From Brachypodium distachyon (taxonomy: Eukaryota > Streptophyta > Magnoliopsida > Poales > Poaceae), in contig NC_016134.3 in assembly GCF_000005505.3 (NCBI RefSeq), positions 13,064,624 through 13,128,623 on the forward strand: 64,000 nt of DNA, given 5' to 3'. This document shows positions 11,728 to 22,834 of this stretch, piece by piece. The translations under genes and the position numbers were made by a program. Numbering within the stretch: the first letter of the stretch is position 1; the number at the start of each line of letters is the position of its first letter. The notes beneath the pieces are model-generated. The model worked only from the letters and a program-made list of their open reading frames with translations. It was not told where the DNA came from and ran no database searches.

Positions 11728-12240
11728 GTGGAAATAGAAGTGACGTCGCTGTATGTGAAACCATTCAAGTTTGCCTCCATGATTCTTGCTGGAGAGAGTC
11801 CTTTCCAGGTATATGCTGATGGCAGCGACCTGTGTTTTCGGTGGAACGGCGAGATGTACATCCTTGTTACAAGAGCAGCCCCATCCAGCCAGGGGAAGTC
11901 CTGTGCATTGTTGCATGGGATCCGGATGCCTCTTATGCCCATCGTAGTTTACCTCCGTTAACTCTCTTACTGTGCACACTAAGGGCCGGCTAAAGAAATC
12001 ATGAATAGATAAGTCCTAAACAATGTGCTGTATGAATAGTCTCTATCAGCTCAGAGCTCCTCTTCTTCCCATTGTCATTTATAGGCAAAGCGAGACCAAC
12101 TAGGCGCCGACGTCTTTTTTTTTTGTGTGTGTGATTAATGATGGCTTGCAATTTGCGATCGAGATCAATGCGAACCTACCATTGCAGTATTTTACGTCTC
12201 CTTTGCCTTGAAAAATACAACCAGAATCAGCACTTACAAA
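11728..12240 (+). other. Short open frame plus dispersed repeat member 2
   Basis: 11728-11961 is an open frame of 77 codons containing FKFASMILAGESPFQVYADG. It has balanced composition and few rare codons but I do not recognise it, and an equally long frame runs on the other strand. It is followed (11880-12240) by the second member of the repeat family at 9.6 and 17.6 kb. It could be the remains of an exon with its flanking repeat. Treat as unproven. Confidence 0.25.
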
Positions 12241-12744
12241 AGAACTCATTTGGTTCTGTGGCAACATATGCACGAGCTCAGACTGTACTCAACGCAACGC
12301 TACAAAACATTTCCATCGCGGATTTACATCGTGGCATTTGAACCAGAACTAAATCAACATATTGATGGCTTGTATATAGACTTAGCATTTTTCTTCCTTG
12401 AACCGCCTCGTCGTTAGGAGGAATTGCAGTTATCTAATTTTTTTCAATCACTATACTGTTATCTAATTAGACAGCTAAATGGATTGGTCTGCACTAAGTA
12501 TGTTATATTGCTTAGAACAACTAAATGGCCTGGTCTTTTTCCAAATCGTCCACATGTTGTTTGCACTATATATGTTGGCATGCACGCCATATATGCTATT
12601 GTATTTCTTAGAACAACTTAAGATTCTGTACACACCCCGTCCCCAAACTCAGAAAGTCAGGATGGTATTTTTCACGTTTTTTTTCTTTTTCTTCCCCTCG
12701 TCGCATGCTCTTTCCTTCATCATGCCTCCTCCCTCTCTCGCAAG

Positions 12745-13425
12745 ATATTTTTCGACAATCTCTATGGTGTGATTGTGCGGAATTGTGTCTACTACGACAC
12801 TGTGAAATTCCGTCAATGATCCAACGGTGGAATCTCCTGCAAATTCCAAAACACCGTGTGTTGTTCGGATTTCGTGCGGCTGTGCGTGACATTACGAATG
12901 TCTGACTTGTTCACCTGTTTCACACTGCGTTCGTCAAGCATTGTTTCGACGAACCCCTCGGTGGGATTGTGCGGAATCTTGGCGACTATGATCCTCTAAA
13001 ATTTCGTCGTGGTGAAATCTCCGGGAAACTCCAAAACACCAAGTGCTGGTTGGATTTCTCGAAGCCGTGCGGGACAGCACGAGGGTTCGAATAGTTCGCA
13101 TGTTTTCCGCGGACTCAAGCATTGTCTCGACAATCCTTTCGACGGGATTGTGCAGAATTGTTTGTAACTACAATGTAAAGTTTTGTCGCGATCTAGCGGT
13201 GGAATCTCCAGAAAACGTGAAAACACCTAGTGTTGTTTGGATTTCTCGCAGCCGTGTGGGACAGCACGAATACCTTAGGAAAGTTTTCGCCAATCCCTTC
13301 GTTCGGATTGTGTGGAATTTTATCTATTACAATCTCGTGAAATTTTGTTGCGATCCAACGACGCAATCTCCGACAAACTCGAAAACACCGAGTGATGTTC
13401 GGAGCCAGGTGAAACGGAGAGAAAG
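12745..13425. repeat. Diverged tandem array, about 4 units of 160-195 bp
   Basis: The phrase GATTGTGCGGAATT recurs at 12771, 12965, 13146 and 13306, giving spacings of about 194, 181 and 160 bp. Between these marks each unit repeats the same order: a TCGACAATC phrase, GATCCAACGGTGGAATCTCC (or a variant), a CCAAAACACC phrase, GTTCGGATTTC and GTGCGGGACAGCACGA. Units differ strongly from each other, so the array is old. The period is close to nucleosome length, as in many plant satellites. I do not recognise a named satellite family. Confidence 0.8.
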
Positions 13426-13619
13426 AAAGATTATTTAAGGCGCATCATGCCATTTATTATGAAGGGTACCGAATGATCTGTACCATCTTTGTGTTGTCAG
13501 TAGAGGAGAGGGGCTTATTCAGTTCAAAGAATTTATAATTCATAGGAATAGTAAAAGTAGAAGGTCGGAATGTCTTGCACATTCCAACCCATAGGATTTT
13601 TAAATAAGGTCTCACCTAA

Positions 13620-13677
13620 TGCTTAGAATCCTTAGCAATTAGGCCAATTGCTTAGAATCCTTAGCAATTAGGCCAGT
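13620..13677 (+). repeat. 29-bp tandem duplication
   Basis: Two adjacent copies of a 29-bp unit containing TAGAATCCTTAGCAATTAGG, at 13620-13648 and 13649-13677, nearly identical and so recent. Confidence 0.85.
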
Positions 13678-14890
13678 TTGAACACATTCTTTAGTATTCT
13701 AGCATGTGCACACACGTGGGAAAGAATCCTAAGCGTTGAAATACTGTAAAAATCCTTTAAATATCCTTCAAACCGAATAAGCCCTAAATATTATAAGGGG
13801 GTGTTATTGCTAGGTCAGAGTGGTCAGAGTCTGCTGTTTGAGCGAAGGTGCTGGTCCAGCAACACGGATGGGTGAGCTTTGGCACATGGACTCTCCAGGG
13901 CGGACGTGTGCTCTCGCTCCTATGTCATGAGGTGCCTCAATGGAAGAAATATAAGCAATCCATAACCTATGCCTCTAGGAATGTTAGACGAAAGATCCTG
14001 ATGCCTCACATCCCTACAAGCATGGCCATTGAAGTTGCATGTTTGTTGGACACAAACCAGGCCGCTCATCGGAAGTTTTTCCTCCACTGCCCCTCCTTCT
14101 ATTTTATAGTCCAAATTAAAAGTGTGGAAGCACAAGTAGCAAAATACATGTACCATTTTCATTTCACTTTATCCCACATTCAGGCGTGTAATGTATACTA
14201 CACCGCTGCGGTGTGGTATTTCTTCACTCCGTTCTGTTATATGGACACATATCTTACCAAAAATAGTACTACTTCTGATTTATAATAAGTGTCTTATCAA
14301 ATTCTGGTTAGATGCTTATATGCCCCGAATAGGTTTGAAAAAAAGGCATGACGATATTGTATACATTATGTCCTGAACTCCTCGGACAAAGGACAACTCG
14401 ATTTTTCTCCAGGCCGCGGTAGAAAGGAAGTTGATAGGAGAATAGAACTCCTATGGTGCACCGTACGTGCTCGTAAGCTCTAATTCACCTGTGTCCTGTC
14501 TGCCCGTACGCCTCAAATGAAATTAAGATACGGAAGCAATAATATTGAACATTTAATCGAAGTTTACAATACATTGTTTGAACCAATCGATGCATATGTT
14601 CATTAGATACACGTCTACCTGTACGCTCGTGGCCAATTAGCTGACGTACGTGCAAGGTGGAATAACAGTTAAGTATTACGTAGTAAATCATAGTTGTTTT
14701 ATTCGAATTGGTCTTAATTTGATGGCTACGGTTTTTTTAAATCGACGTGGTTTAGTTAGGACTTAGGAGGCTGCCTTAGGAGTCAATTTTATAATTTCCA
14801 TCACTGCTTTCCTCGATCAGTCCATGACTTTTAATTAACCAGGCAACTCTAAATCCAGGCGGCTAAATGGAAACTCAAAGTATGGAAGTA
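13678..14890. other. Non-coding stretch
   Basis: AT-rich sequence without a recognisable gene, tRNA or transposon end. Short frames on both strands have no family resemblance. Confidence 0.5.
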
Positions 14891-14894
14891 ACTT

Positions 14895-15632
14895 AGACTT
14901 TTTTTCGAAAAGGCGGTTGAAACCCTGGCCTCTTTTCACTATGATGCACACAGCCATTTATTATTGATTTAGTTAACAAGCCTGACAGAGACGAATACAT
15001 CGATCGAACACCCAAAGCTACCAAGCGGTATCTACTAGACTGATGAAAGGTGGCCATTATCAGAACCGTATGCCCTGACCGTAGAGCACTGCCCAACATC
15101 AAAATCCGGAGGCCACAAAGGCACAACCGGTCAAGCTAATTCCCAGCATGTGCCGCATGCTCATGCTCCAGAATCAGCCGCCACCGCCTTCCACAAACCG
15201 ATCTCCAGGACAGAGAACGACGCATTGAACTTGGGTTCCCCCACCCATAGATCACAGATGCCCAACCGCCGACCAATATCCCCTCACCCATAGATCTAGA
15301 GTTCCCCCAACGACGTCCCCAAGGGGGAGAGCGAGGCCACCAGCGCCGCCGCCACCCAGTCCGAGGACTTGGGTTTTCACCCAGGAACTTAGATCCAGGT
15401 GGTGTGGGAGTACCTTGACAACGCCAAAAGGAAGGAGAGAGACGTCAAAAAACGTCACCGCTATCGTGGTCGGGCATGCCGACCAAGCCAAGGGTTTCCT
15501 CCGGTACCAAACCCGCACCACCAACACGGCGTCTTCGCCAAAGCCGACGAAGCACCGAGTGATAAGAGCCGCAGCGAAACAACAACCGCACCCGCCACAG
15601 CGGACCGAGCCAGCCCCACCGCCTCCAAGTAC
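14895..15632 (-). mobile_element. Probable LINE/SINE 3' end, antisense
   Basis: Read on the minus strand, the block ends in an A-rich tail (T-run at 14899-14905 on the plus strand), preceded by a phrase about CCTGGCCTC and a GGCTGTGTGCATCAT phrase that resemble the 3' ends of non-LTR elements common in Triticeae DNA. Upstream it is GC-rich with no intact frame. The assignment rests on the tail and on remembered resemblance only. Confidence 0.35.
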
Positions 15633-15752
15633 TTTTGATAACGAATCTAAACTAATTTCATGTCATATAAATCACACCTTGACATGGTAATTTGTGGTCA
15701 AAGGCTTGTCTTAAGGAAAACTAATATGCCAATCTTTAAGGAACGGAGGGAG
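15633..15752 (-). mobile_element. Stowaway/Mariner MITE, one arm
   Basis: Ends in GGAACGGAGGGAG followed by TA (15753-15754), the typical Stowaway terminus. The internal phrases (a GTCTTAAGGAAA phrase and ACTTTTGATAACGAATCTA) recur in the opposite orientation at 16.70-16.84 kb. Only one terminal repeat is present. Confidence 0.6.
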
Positions 15753-15840
15753 TATTTCATTTTATACCACTCAAACATATTTATTATTCAGGCATGCAAT
15801 GTAATTCAATGCGCACCTCTATTTTCACCCTGTTCCCGAA

Positions 15841-16112
15841 GGTTGGTCATAGTGGGGAGTAACTTAGAGTAGTAACATGTATATGTTACTAGCTTAAGTT
15901 ACTACCTTCACAGTGGGTAGTAACATATATGTGGTGTCATACATAGTGTCATTTATTAGGTTGCAAACTCATCTTGCCTTGGTTTGTGTGATGTTATGGT
16001 AACATATTTACTTACCACTTTTCTTTTTTTCTTCATTTAATAACATGCCATGTCACAAATGCCTAGTTAGCATCTTATGTTACTATCTAAGTTACTTCTA
16101 CTATGACTGGCC
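15841..16112. mobile_element. Tourist/Harbinger-like MITE
   Basis: Imperfect inverted ends: GGTTGGTCATAGTGGGGAGT at the left, and the complement of GTTACTTCTACTATGACTGGCC at the right, about 26 bp in total. The inside is rich in GTAACAT/ATGTTAC. About 270 bp long with no coding capacity. Flanks are GAA and TAA, close to but not an exact 3-bp duplication. A lone end of the same family lies at 44.02-44.05 kb. Confidence 0.7.
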
Positions 16113-16640
16113 TAAAAGAGATCCCTTACGAAGTACTCTGTACAGTCAAAATATCAAATCTTTTTTACAGTACCTCCAGTTTAATAAGAACCATCCATTT
16201 CGATCTAATCTGATAGATATAATTTTTTTTGTAATCAAACAAAATACCACGGTACTTTGTGGTACTCCGGAGTACCACAATCTGAAGGGCAGGATGTCAG
16301 GATTGTCATTGGGATAGTTTGATAGCGGTGGTTATTTGATCCGCTGTACGTCTTCGATATATACACCTTTCGTGTGTACGTCTTCGATATATACGGCACA
16401 CCAGCGTCGCCGCACACTGTTGAGCCACCATGAGCGTCCGCATGGCGGAGCCGGTCGAGCGAGGCTGCGGAGACACTGCCTAGTGCCTGCAATTACCCGG
16501 AGATATTCTGCTTTAGATTGAACTTCCAGTAGCAGAAAAGCTAACGCTGCACATAAGGATGTGGTTCAGCCCGGAGGCGTCCAGACTCCAGAGTTGCTTC
16601 AGCAATGGTTCTCTTCAAGAAAATTAAGAAGTTGATCAGG
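16113..16640. other. Non-coding stretch with a perfect palindrome and a short direct repeat
   Basis: 16257-16280 is a perfect 24-bp palindrome centred on TACTCCGGAGTA. GTACGTCTTCGATATATAC occurs twice, at about 16346 and 16377. No gene is seen. Confidence 0.7.
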
Positions 16641-16906
16641 CCTGGAAATACTGCCGCTCGATTCAAATAAACAAAAAGTAGTGCTCCGTATATACTCCTT
16701 CCGTTCCTTGAAACATGTCATAATAGCTTTCGTTAAGACAAGGTTTTGACCACAAATTACTATGTTAAGATATGTTTTTTATGACATGAAACACAAATAT
16801 TATGAAGTATTTTTGATAACGAATCTACCGATATTTCATGTTAAAGGTGCCTGGAAATACTACCGCTGGATTGAAAGAAACAAAAAGTAGTACTCCGTAT
16901 ATACTT
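16641..16906. mobile_element. Stowaway-related half element between 58-bp direct repeats
   Basis: A one-armed relative of the 15.63-kb MITE (CTCCTTCCGTTCCTTGAAAC at 16695, preceded by TA) is flanked by two copies of a roughly 58-bp block. That block starts CCTGGAAATACT, contains AAACAAAAAGTAGT, and ends CTCCGTATATACT (about 16641-16696 and 16849-16906). Confidence 0.6.
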
Positions 16907-17980
16907 CTTTTCAATTGGAGCGTAGGCGCATAGCCCCAAATTCTATTGAGAAATTGGAATCGCAGAAGCAGAGATGGATAGACCGGCTAGGTCGATGGGA
17001 GAGAGGAGTAGCCGCAGGGTGTGCGTGCTTATTTTCTGAAACGGACAATCAATTTCAATTTCATGAAATAAAAAATGTGCAATCTAGCTACTTCAATTTC
17101 AATGTGCACCTACCACTCGTGTGTATTTCGTTCACTGGTTGACACTCCTTGCAAAAGTACAACTTGAACTAAGTTAGGAAAAAGAAAAGAAAGATTGACT
17201 TTTGGAGGCCTGCCATAGAACTACAACACATTTGCATGTTCAAAACAAAAGAACTACAAGACATTACATGCATTGGCATGTCGATAAATGGATAAGAAAT
17301 GCATGGCCATGCTGGGTAGGTCGACAGTGCTTGCGCTACAAGGATTTGCAGCAACCTGACACCTGAGGTTTCAGACCGGCAACGACCCATTTAGTCTGGC
17401 ACTGCTGGTTATCATAGAGCTTTCACTACAGTTGTCAATACCTCTAGTCAGAGTGTTGTGATGCAATTTAGGATTCATGAGGAAGGTTCTGCATATGGTC
17501 ATGGCTCTGAGACCTTGGTAACATGTTGCTGTGGGTTGTTACGACATCATGACGGATCCCGACACCTCCTAGGCCTATAATAATCACCGCAGTTAGAACT
17601 TACTGTACACATTAGACAAGTGCATCGATCATGGATAGATAAAAACCTACATATATAACCGTATGTATTATCTCTGCTAGCTCCTCTTCTCTCTACTCCC
17701 GCTATTTATGGGCACGAGTATAGACTGGCCACGTCATATGCTGAAGATATATTGTTTGATTTATTTTTTGTTATGTGCAATATTCATTACTTTAATGATC
17801 TGCTAGCTCAATCTGCACCAACAGCTACATTGGTTCCTTGACTCCACTGCCTTAAAAATAGAGTAAATGTAATTTTAACTAATACCCACGAGTACAAGAC
17901 TAATACGTAACAAAACACCCAAAAGTCGCAGCTTTGGCCAAGTTAACGATCCTGGCCCACTTGTCATAGGCACGAGCCAT
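16907..17980. other. Non-coding stretch, dispersed repeat member 3
   Basis: 17.54-17.88 kb is the third relative of the repeat seen at 9.6 and 11.9 kb (a CCTCTTCTCTCTACTCC phrase, GCTATTTATGGGCACGA and an AT-rich tail). No convincing gene is present. Confidence 0.5.
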
Positions 17981-18054
17981 TCATGTGGCTCAATTCTCAC
18001 TCCCAACCAGCCAGAGCCGCGGTTGAGCCGAGCCGTTCAATTCTCCTCCCGTTC

Positions 18055-18165
18055 CCCTCCCTCTCTCTCTTCGGGGGCCGGATGGATGGATCTCTCTCTT
18101 CGGGGGCCGGATGGATGGATATCTCTCTCTCCGGCGGCAGGATGGATGGATCTCTCTCTCTCTCC
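18055..18165 (+). repeat. About 30-bp tandem repeat, 3-4 units
   Basis: Units contain TCTCTCTC, then CGGGGGCCGGATGGATGGAT with small changes. The array lies just upstream of the kinase fragment, where it would be translated as Ser/Gly/Asp-rich sequence or lie in a leader. Confidence 0.8.
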
Positions 18166-18357
18166 GACGTCCGGTGCCAATCGACGCAGCGGCGCGCCCA
18201 ATCATCCATTGCCCATGCGCGCACCTCACCCGCCGTATGCATGCATACGCCCACTACCGGCCGCAGCACGGCCCACCGCACGCAGGAGGTTGCAGACCCA
18301 GCGGAGGAGTGGGATCCAGATGGGGAGGGCGACGACCCGCGGGATCCAGATTGCGGG

Positions 18358-18495
18358 TTTGACCAACTCCGCTTCCTCGTACGCATCGACAAGGCGAACC
18401 AGTACGAGGTTGGCAAAATGGTCGGCAAGGGCAGCTACGGAGTCGTGGCAGCCGCCATCGACACCCGCACCGGCGAGTCCGCGCGTCCGGATTGA
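18358..18495 (+). pseudogene. MAP kinase N-terminal fragment
   Basis: The frame ending at 18495 carries ANQYEVGKMVGKGSYGVVAA followed by IDTRTGE. This is the glycine-rich ATP-binding loop of plant MAP kinases, closest in style to TDY-type MPKs. The frame leaves the kinase sequence directly after TGE and stops five codons later; the invariant lysine of the next strand (VAIKK) and all later kinase parts are absent. An intron at this point is possible, but no downstream kinase exon was found before the NLR gene. The upstream part (Arg/Ser/Pro-rich) looks like GC-rich leader, not protein. Most likely a captured or decayed fragment. Confidence 0.55.
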
Positions 18496-18499
18496 AGGC

Positions 18500-19737
18500 G
18501 GCGGCCGGCAGGAGTCGAGGGCAAAATGGAGGCGGGGTCGACCTCGATTCCGACTGGAAATGCGTCAGCGAGGGTGGCTGGAGGCCATGGTCAGTTTGTC
18601 GGTGCCGGACGGCTGCGGGCAAGACCTTGACGAGCCATCGTGGAAATCTGCCGCCACCAAGGAAAACACAGCTCAGCTCTTATCTCGGCTCAAGCTGATG
18701 GCTCAGAAAAGGTTGACCCAGAAAATCGGACTCGTGAGTATGACATGTGGGTCAGAATTATTAACTTGGCTAAACTTGTGATTTACGAGTTTTTTGTTAC
18801 TCCTTAGTCTTTGACTTGTGGGTATCAATTAAAAACCTTTGGATTTGTGATTCTTTGTTACGAGAGCCGCAGAATATGGGTTTCTATGTAATTTACTCTA
18901 AAAAATACAAACGAAATCACCATGTGTATGGATAAAATATGTCTGCTAGTAGTAGCTACTTCCATCACCGAGAACCAACCATTTGCTTGGAATAGGGCCC
19001 GTCTTTTTCTTAGGCAACTGGGGCTGCCACCATTGTGGAGAACGCCTCTGTCATGGCCGAGCTTACAATTAATAACAACAATTAACTGCAAGTAATGTCT
19101 GGCTACTGCTCCTGTCCAGCGATCTTCTTCACGACGATTTCAAGCAGAACAGAGGGGCAGCCTGTGCAATATATGGTGAAAAAATGGAGTAATAAAATTA
19201 TGACCATTCGTCTTCCAGCAGAAGCATTCGGAGCATCACCCAGTAATCGCGCAAACAAGACACACAAGTGTACTAGTAGTATTCTGCAAGTATTTAAGCA
19301 ACAAATTTAACTGCAAGTAATGCCTGCACTATTGCACCTGCTGTCCGGCTATGTTGCCTTTTTTTCCTTCCGTTGCCGCGTCGCGTCGTTGACCAACACC
19401 CAAAAGATTTCTACGACTTTTCTTCTCCGAATTTCCCAGCGAATATCCATTCCGTCTCCGGTCTATCGTTTTCACTCGCCGCTCGCAGAGCACGGCGCGT
19501 GTTTGCCCATCTGTTTTCTCCCAGATCCTCGAGCTTCTCAAGGAGGTGATTTGTTGTCCAGCTCACATGATTTTGCATCGAATCTGTTTAATCTGGTGTG
19601 TCATCAACTGCAGCAATCTGCATCAAGCAATTCATCCCCGAGCTTCTGAAGGAGGAAACAACTGGAACTGTCAAGCAGAGATTACTGAATCGCAGCTCGC
19701 TGATTTGATTCGGGACAACAAGGGGAGGGATTCGAGG
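18500..19737. other. Region upstream of the NLR gene
   Basis: No separate gene recognised. An ATG at 19546 is in frame with the NLR but adds 64 residues (Cys/His/Asn-rich) that do not resemble a coiled-coil N-terminus, so this is probably 5' untranslated sequence. No clear TATA box was singled out. Confidence 0.45.
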
Positions 19738-22700
19738 ATGGACGGGAGCGGGATCATAGCGAGCGCGGCGACGGGGGCGATGGGGTCCCTGCTGGCCAAG
19801 CTCGCCTCCCTGCTGGAGTCCAACTACCACCAGATGCAGAGCGGCACGCGGCGGGAGGTCGCCTTCCTCCGGGACGAGCTGAGCAGCATGAACGCGCTCC
19901 TCGAGCGGCTGGACAATGCGGACTCCTCCGGGGCGCCGCCGCTCGACCCGCAGACGAGGGAGTGGCGGGGCCAGGTGCGGGAGATGAGCTACGACATCGA
20001 GGAATGCGTCGACGACTACACGGACCACCTCCGCTGCCGCCAACGCCGCGATTTCCCCCCCGGCGGCAGCGGCGGCGTGTTAGGGTTCGTCCTCGGCTAC
20101 GTGCAGACCGTGCGGGAGATGGTATCCCGCCGCGGCATCGCCGAGCAGATCCAGGAGCTCAAGGCCCGGGTCGTCGAGGCCGGGCACCGCCGGAAGCGGT
20201 ACAAGATCGACGATGCCGCGGCGGGCAGCTCTGGTTCTTCCGGTGTGGTGCCCGTGGATCGACGGCTGCCGGCGCTCTACGCGGATTTGGGGGGCCTTGT
20301 TGGCGTCAACGGCCCCAGAGACGAGCTCGTCAGGTTGGTGGACGATGGGGAGGAGAGGAGGATGAAGGTGGTGTCGGTTGTTGGGGCTGGAGGATTGGGG
20401 AAAACCACTGTTGCTAACCAGGTGTACCGGAACGTCGGGGATCGATTCGATTGCAGATGCTTCGTGTCGTTGTCGCAGAATCCTGACATTGGGATGGTCT
20501 TCAGGACCATGCTCTCTCAACTCAAGAAGGATGAATGTGAAGTCAGTGGATCAGGTGATAAGGAGCAGCTCATCAATGAATTGAGGGATTTCCTACAGGA
20601 CAAGAGGTGCGTAAATGTGATTAATTACTCTTAGCTGTCTTTTCATGAAGCCACTTTGCCTTATGCCAAAGCAGCTGTAGTACTTTATAAATCAAATATG
20701 AGCTACATTTCCAAATTGAGCCTAAACTAACCAGGTGTTAGGGAACCAAAGTATAGCTTAACTTGTCTATATAAAATTATTTGTAGCAGTTTTGATATTC
20801 TATCATCATGCAGATAAGATTTATAGGTTATACCTGTATCATAATTTTCTTTAATTTGATAGGTATATAGTTGTAATTGATGACATATGGACTAGCCAAG
20901 CATGGAAGATTATCAAATGTGCTTTACCTGAGAATATTTGTGGTAGTAGAATTATTGTGACAACCAGAATTGGCACTGTTGCCAAATCATGCTCCTCCCC
21001 TGACTATGATCTTGTATATGAATTGAAGACGTTAAGTCACGGTGATTCTAAGATGTTATTCTTTAGAAGAATTTTTGGCTCTGAAGATAAATGCCCTCAT
21101 AATTTGAAAGAAGTTTCTACTGAAATCGTAAGCAAGTGTGGTGGCTTACCTTTGGCAATCATTACAATGGCTAGCCTATTGACTACTAAGTCAGTTGGAA
21201 CAGAAGAGTGGATGAAGGTTCGGGATTCGATTGGTTCAGGACTCGAAAAAAATTCTGATGTGGAGGAGATGAACATGATACTATCTCTCAGTTATAATGA
21301 TCTTCCTAGTCATTTAAGGACCTGCTTATTGTATATGAGTATGTTTCCTGAAGATCATGAGATCAACAGGAATTTTTTGGTAAGAAGGTGGATAGCAGAG
21401 GGGTTCATCAAGGTTTCTGGTTGCAGGAATTTAGAGGAGGAAGGGGAATGCTATTTCAATGAACTTATAAACAGAAGCCTGGTCCAGCCAGTAGATTTCC
21501 AATATGATGGTAGAGTATATGCTTGCCGGGTGCATGATATGATTCTTGATCTAATTATATCCAAGGCGGTTGAAGATAATTTTGTTACTGTAGTTTCTGA
21601 CAGAAGACACATATTGTGCCCCCAATCTAAGGTTCGCCGACTCTCATTTGACAACCCTAGTGTAGAAAACCTGACAGCACATTCCATGTCTGTTGCTCAT
21701 GTTCGATCTCTGAACATATTTAAATACTCTGAACAAATGCCTCCTCTTTCAAACTTTAGGGCGTTGAGAGTGCTAGATCTAGATGGCAATGAGAATTTGG
21801 AAAGTTGCTATCTTGAAGATATAGGGAAGTTATTTCAGTTGAGGTACTTACGGATTAGAGCAAGTAACATCACACTTCCACGACAATTAGGAGAGCTGCA
21901 GTTGTTGGTGATATTGGATCTTCTCAACTGTTCCCATATAAGCGAATTGCCTGCAAGTATTGTTGAACTTCCACATTTGAAATGGTTAATTGTTAATCGT
22001 GTCACATTGCCAAATGGAATTGGCAATATGCAAGCTCTAGAGTTTCTGTCGCTTACAGTTGTGGACTACACTACCCCAGTAACTGTGTTAAAGGAGCTGG
22101 GCAGCTTGAAAAAATTGAGAACCCTTGGACTGGATTGGCGCATCAGCAGCTCGCACAAGGATAAAATAGAATATGCAGATAATTTTGTTTCATCCCTTGG
22201 CAAACTAGGTAGCTCGAACCTTCAATATTTAACGCTAATCAGTCCTTGGTCACTAGACTTCTTGTTGGAATCTTGGTCCCCTCCTCCTCACCACCTTCAG
22301 GAATTAGCAATCAAAGGTTGGTCTGTCAGCAAGATTCCAGTGTGGATGGCCTCACTGGCTAACCTCACCTACCTGGATATTGAGGTTCAAGTGAGACAGG
22401 AAACCATCCATCTACTTGGGGCCTTCCCTGCCTTACAATTTCTGAAGTTATACTCGAATGCAGCTGACCCCAAAGAAAGGTGTCTCGTTGTCAGCAAAAA
22501 TGGATTCCGATGCCTAAAAAAGTTCAACTTTGTCCATTGGGTAAACTTGCTATTTCTAGAAGGAGCTGTGCCAGTGCTTGAAACTCTTGAATTTCAAATC
22601 ATAGTGCATGAGGTGCAAACTGCATCTCGATTTGGTCCTCCTGATCTTGGTATCCGCCACCTCTCTGCTCTGAAGAACCTCGTTGTCAACATTTACTGTG

Positions 22701-22834
22701 AGTGTGCAAGAGTTGAAGGGGTCGAGGCATTAGAGGCTGCTATTCAGGTTGCAGCCAGTATGCTTCCAAACAATCCAACACTGACATTACGTAGATTTCG
22801 TGAACCAGAGATGTTAACAGATGATGCAGGATAG
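19738..22834 (+). CDS. CC-NB-LRR (NLR) disease resistance protein, intact
   Basis: Intracellular immune receptor that binds ADP/ATP through its NB-ARC domain and triggers defence when a pathogen effector is sensed. Two exons, 19738-20606 and 20863-22834, with a 256-bp GT-AG intron; the join is in frame and gives 946 residues with no stop. I chose the ATG at 19738 because MDGSGIIASAATGAMGSLL fits the usual start of grass coiled-coil NLRs. An N-terminal coiled coil (about 1-165) carries an EDVID-like motif (DIEECVDDY). NB-ARC motifs: P-loop GAGGLGKTT at 216-224; kinase-2 YIVVIDDIW at 291-299, right after the intron; IIVTTR; GLPL at 384-387; an MHD-type motif that is VHD at 513-515. Leucine-rich repeats fill the rest. 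Exon 1 is GC-rich and exon 2 AT-rich, a normal grass gradient. It is the only clearly intact gene here. Its specificity cannot be inferred. Confidence 0.93.
20607..20862 (+). other. Intron of the NLR gene
   Basis: GTGCGT donor and TTTGATAG acceptor. It splits an arginine codon directly before the kinase-2 motif. An intron between P-loop and kinase-2 is common in grass NLRs. Confidence 0.9.

Noticed and set aside
12745..13425. CRISPR-like or bacterial repeat array
   Set aside because: Units are 160-195 bp, diverged, with no spacers of constant length; the window is plant nuclear DNA.
12138..13438. Several short frames through the tandem array
   Set aside because: They fall on repeat units in different frames, so the repeat explains them.
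19546..19737. Upstream ATG as the NLR start
   Set aside because: The added 64 residues do not look like a coiled-coil N-terminus and the ATG at 19738 matches family starts.
19588..20043. 151-codon frame opposite the NLR first exon
   Set aside because: Antisense shadow of GC-rich coding sequence.
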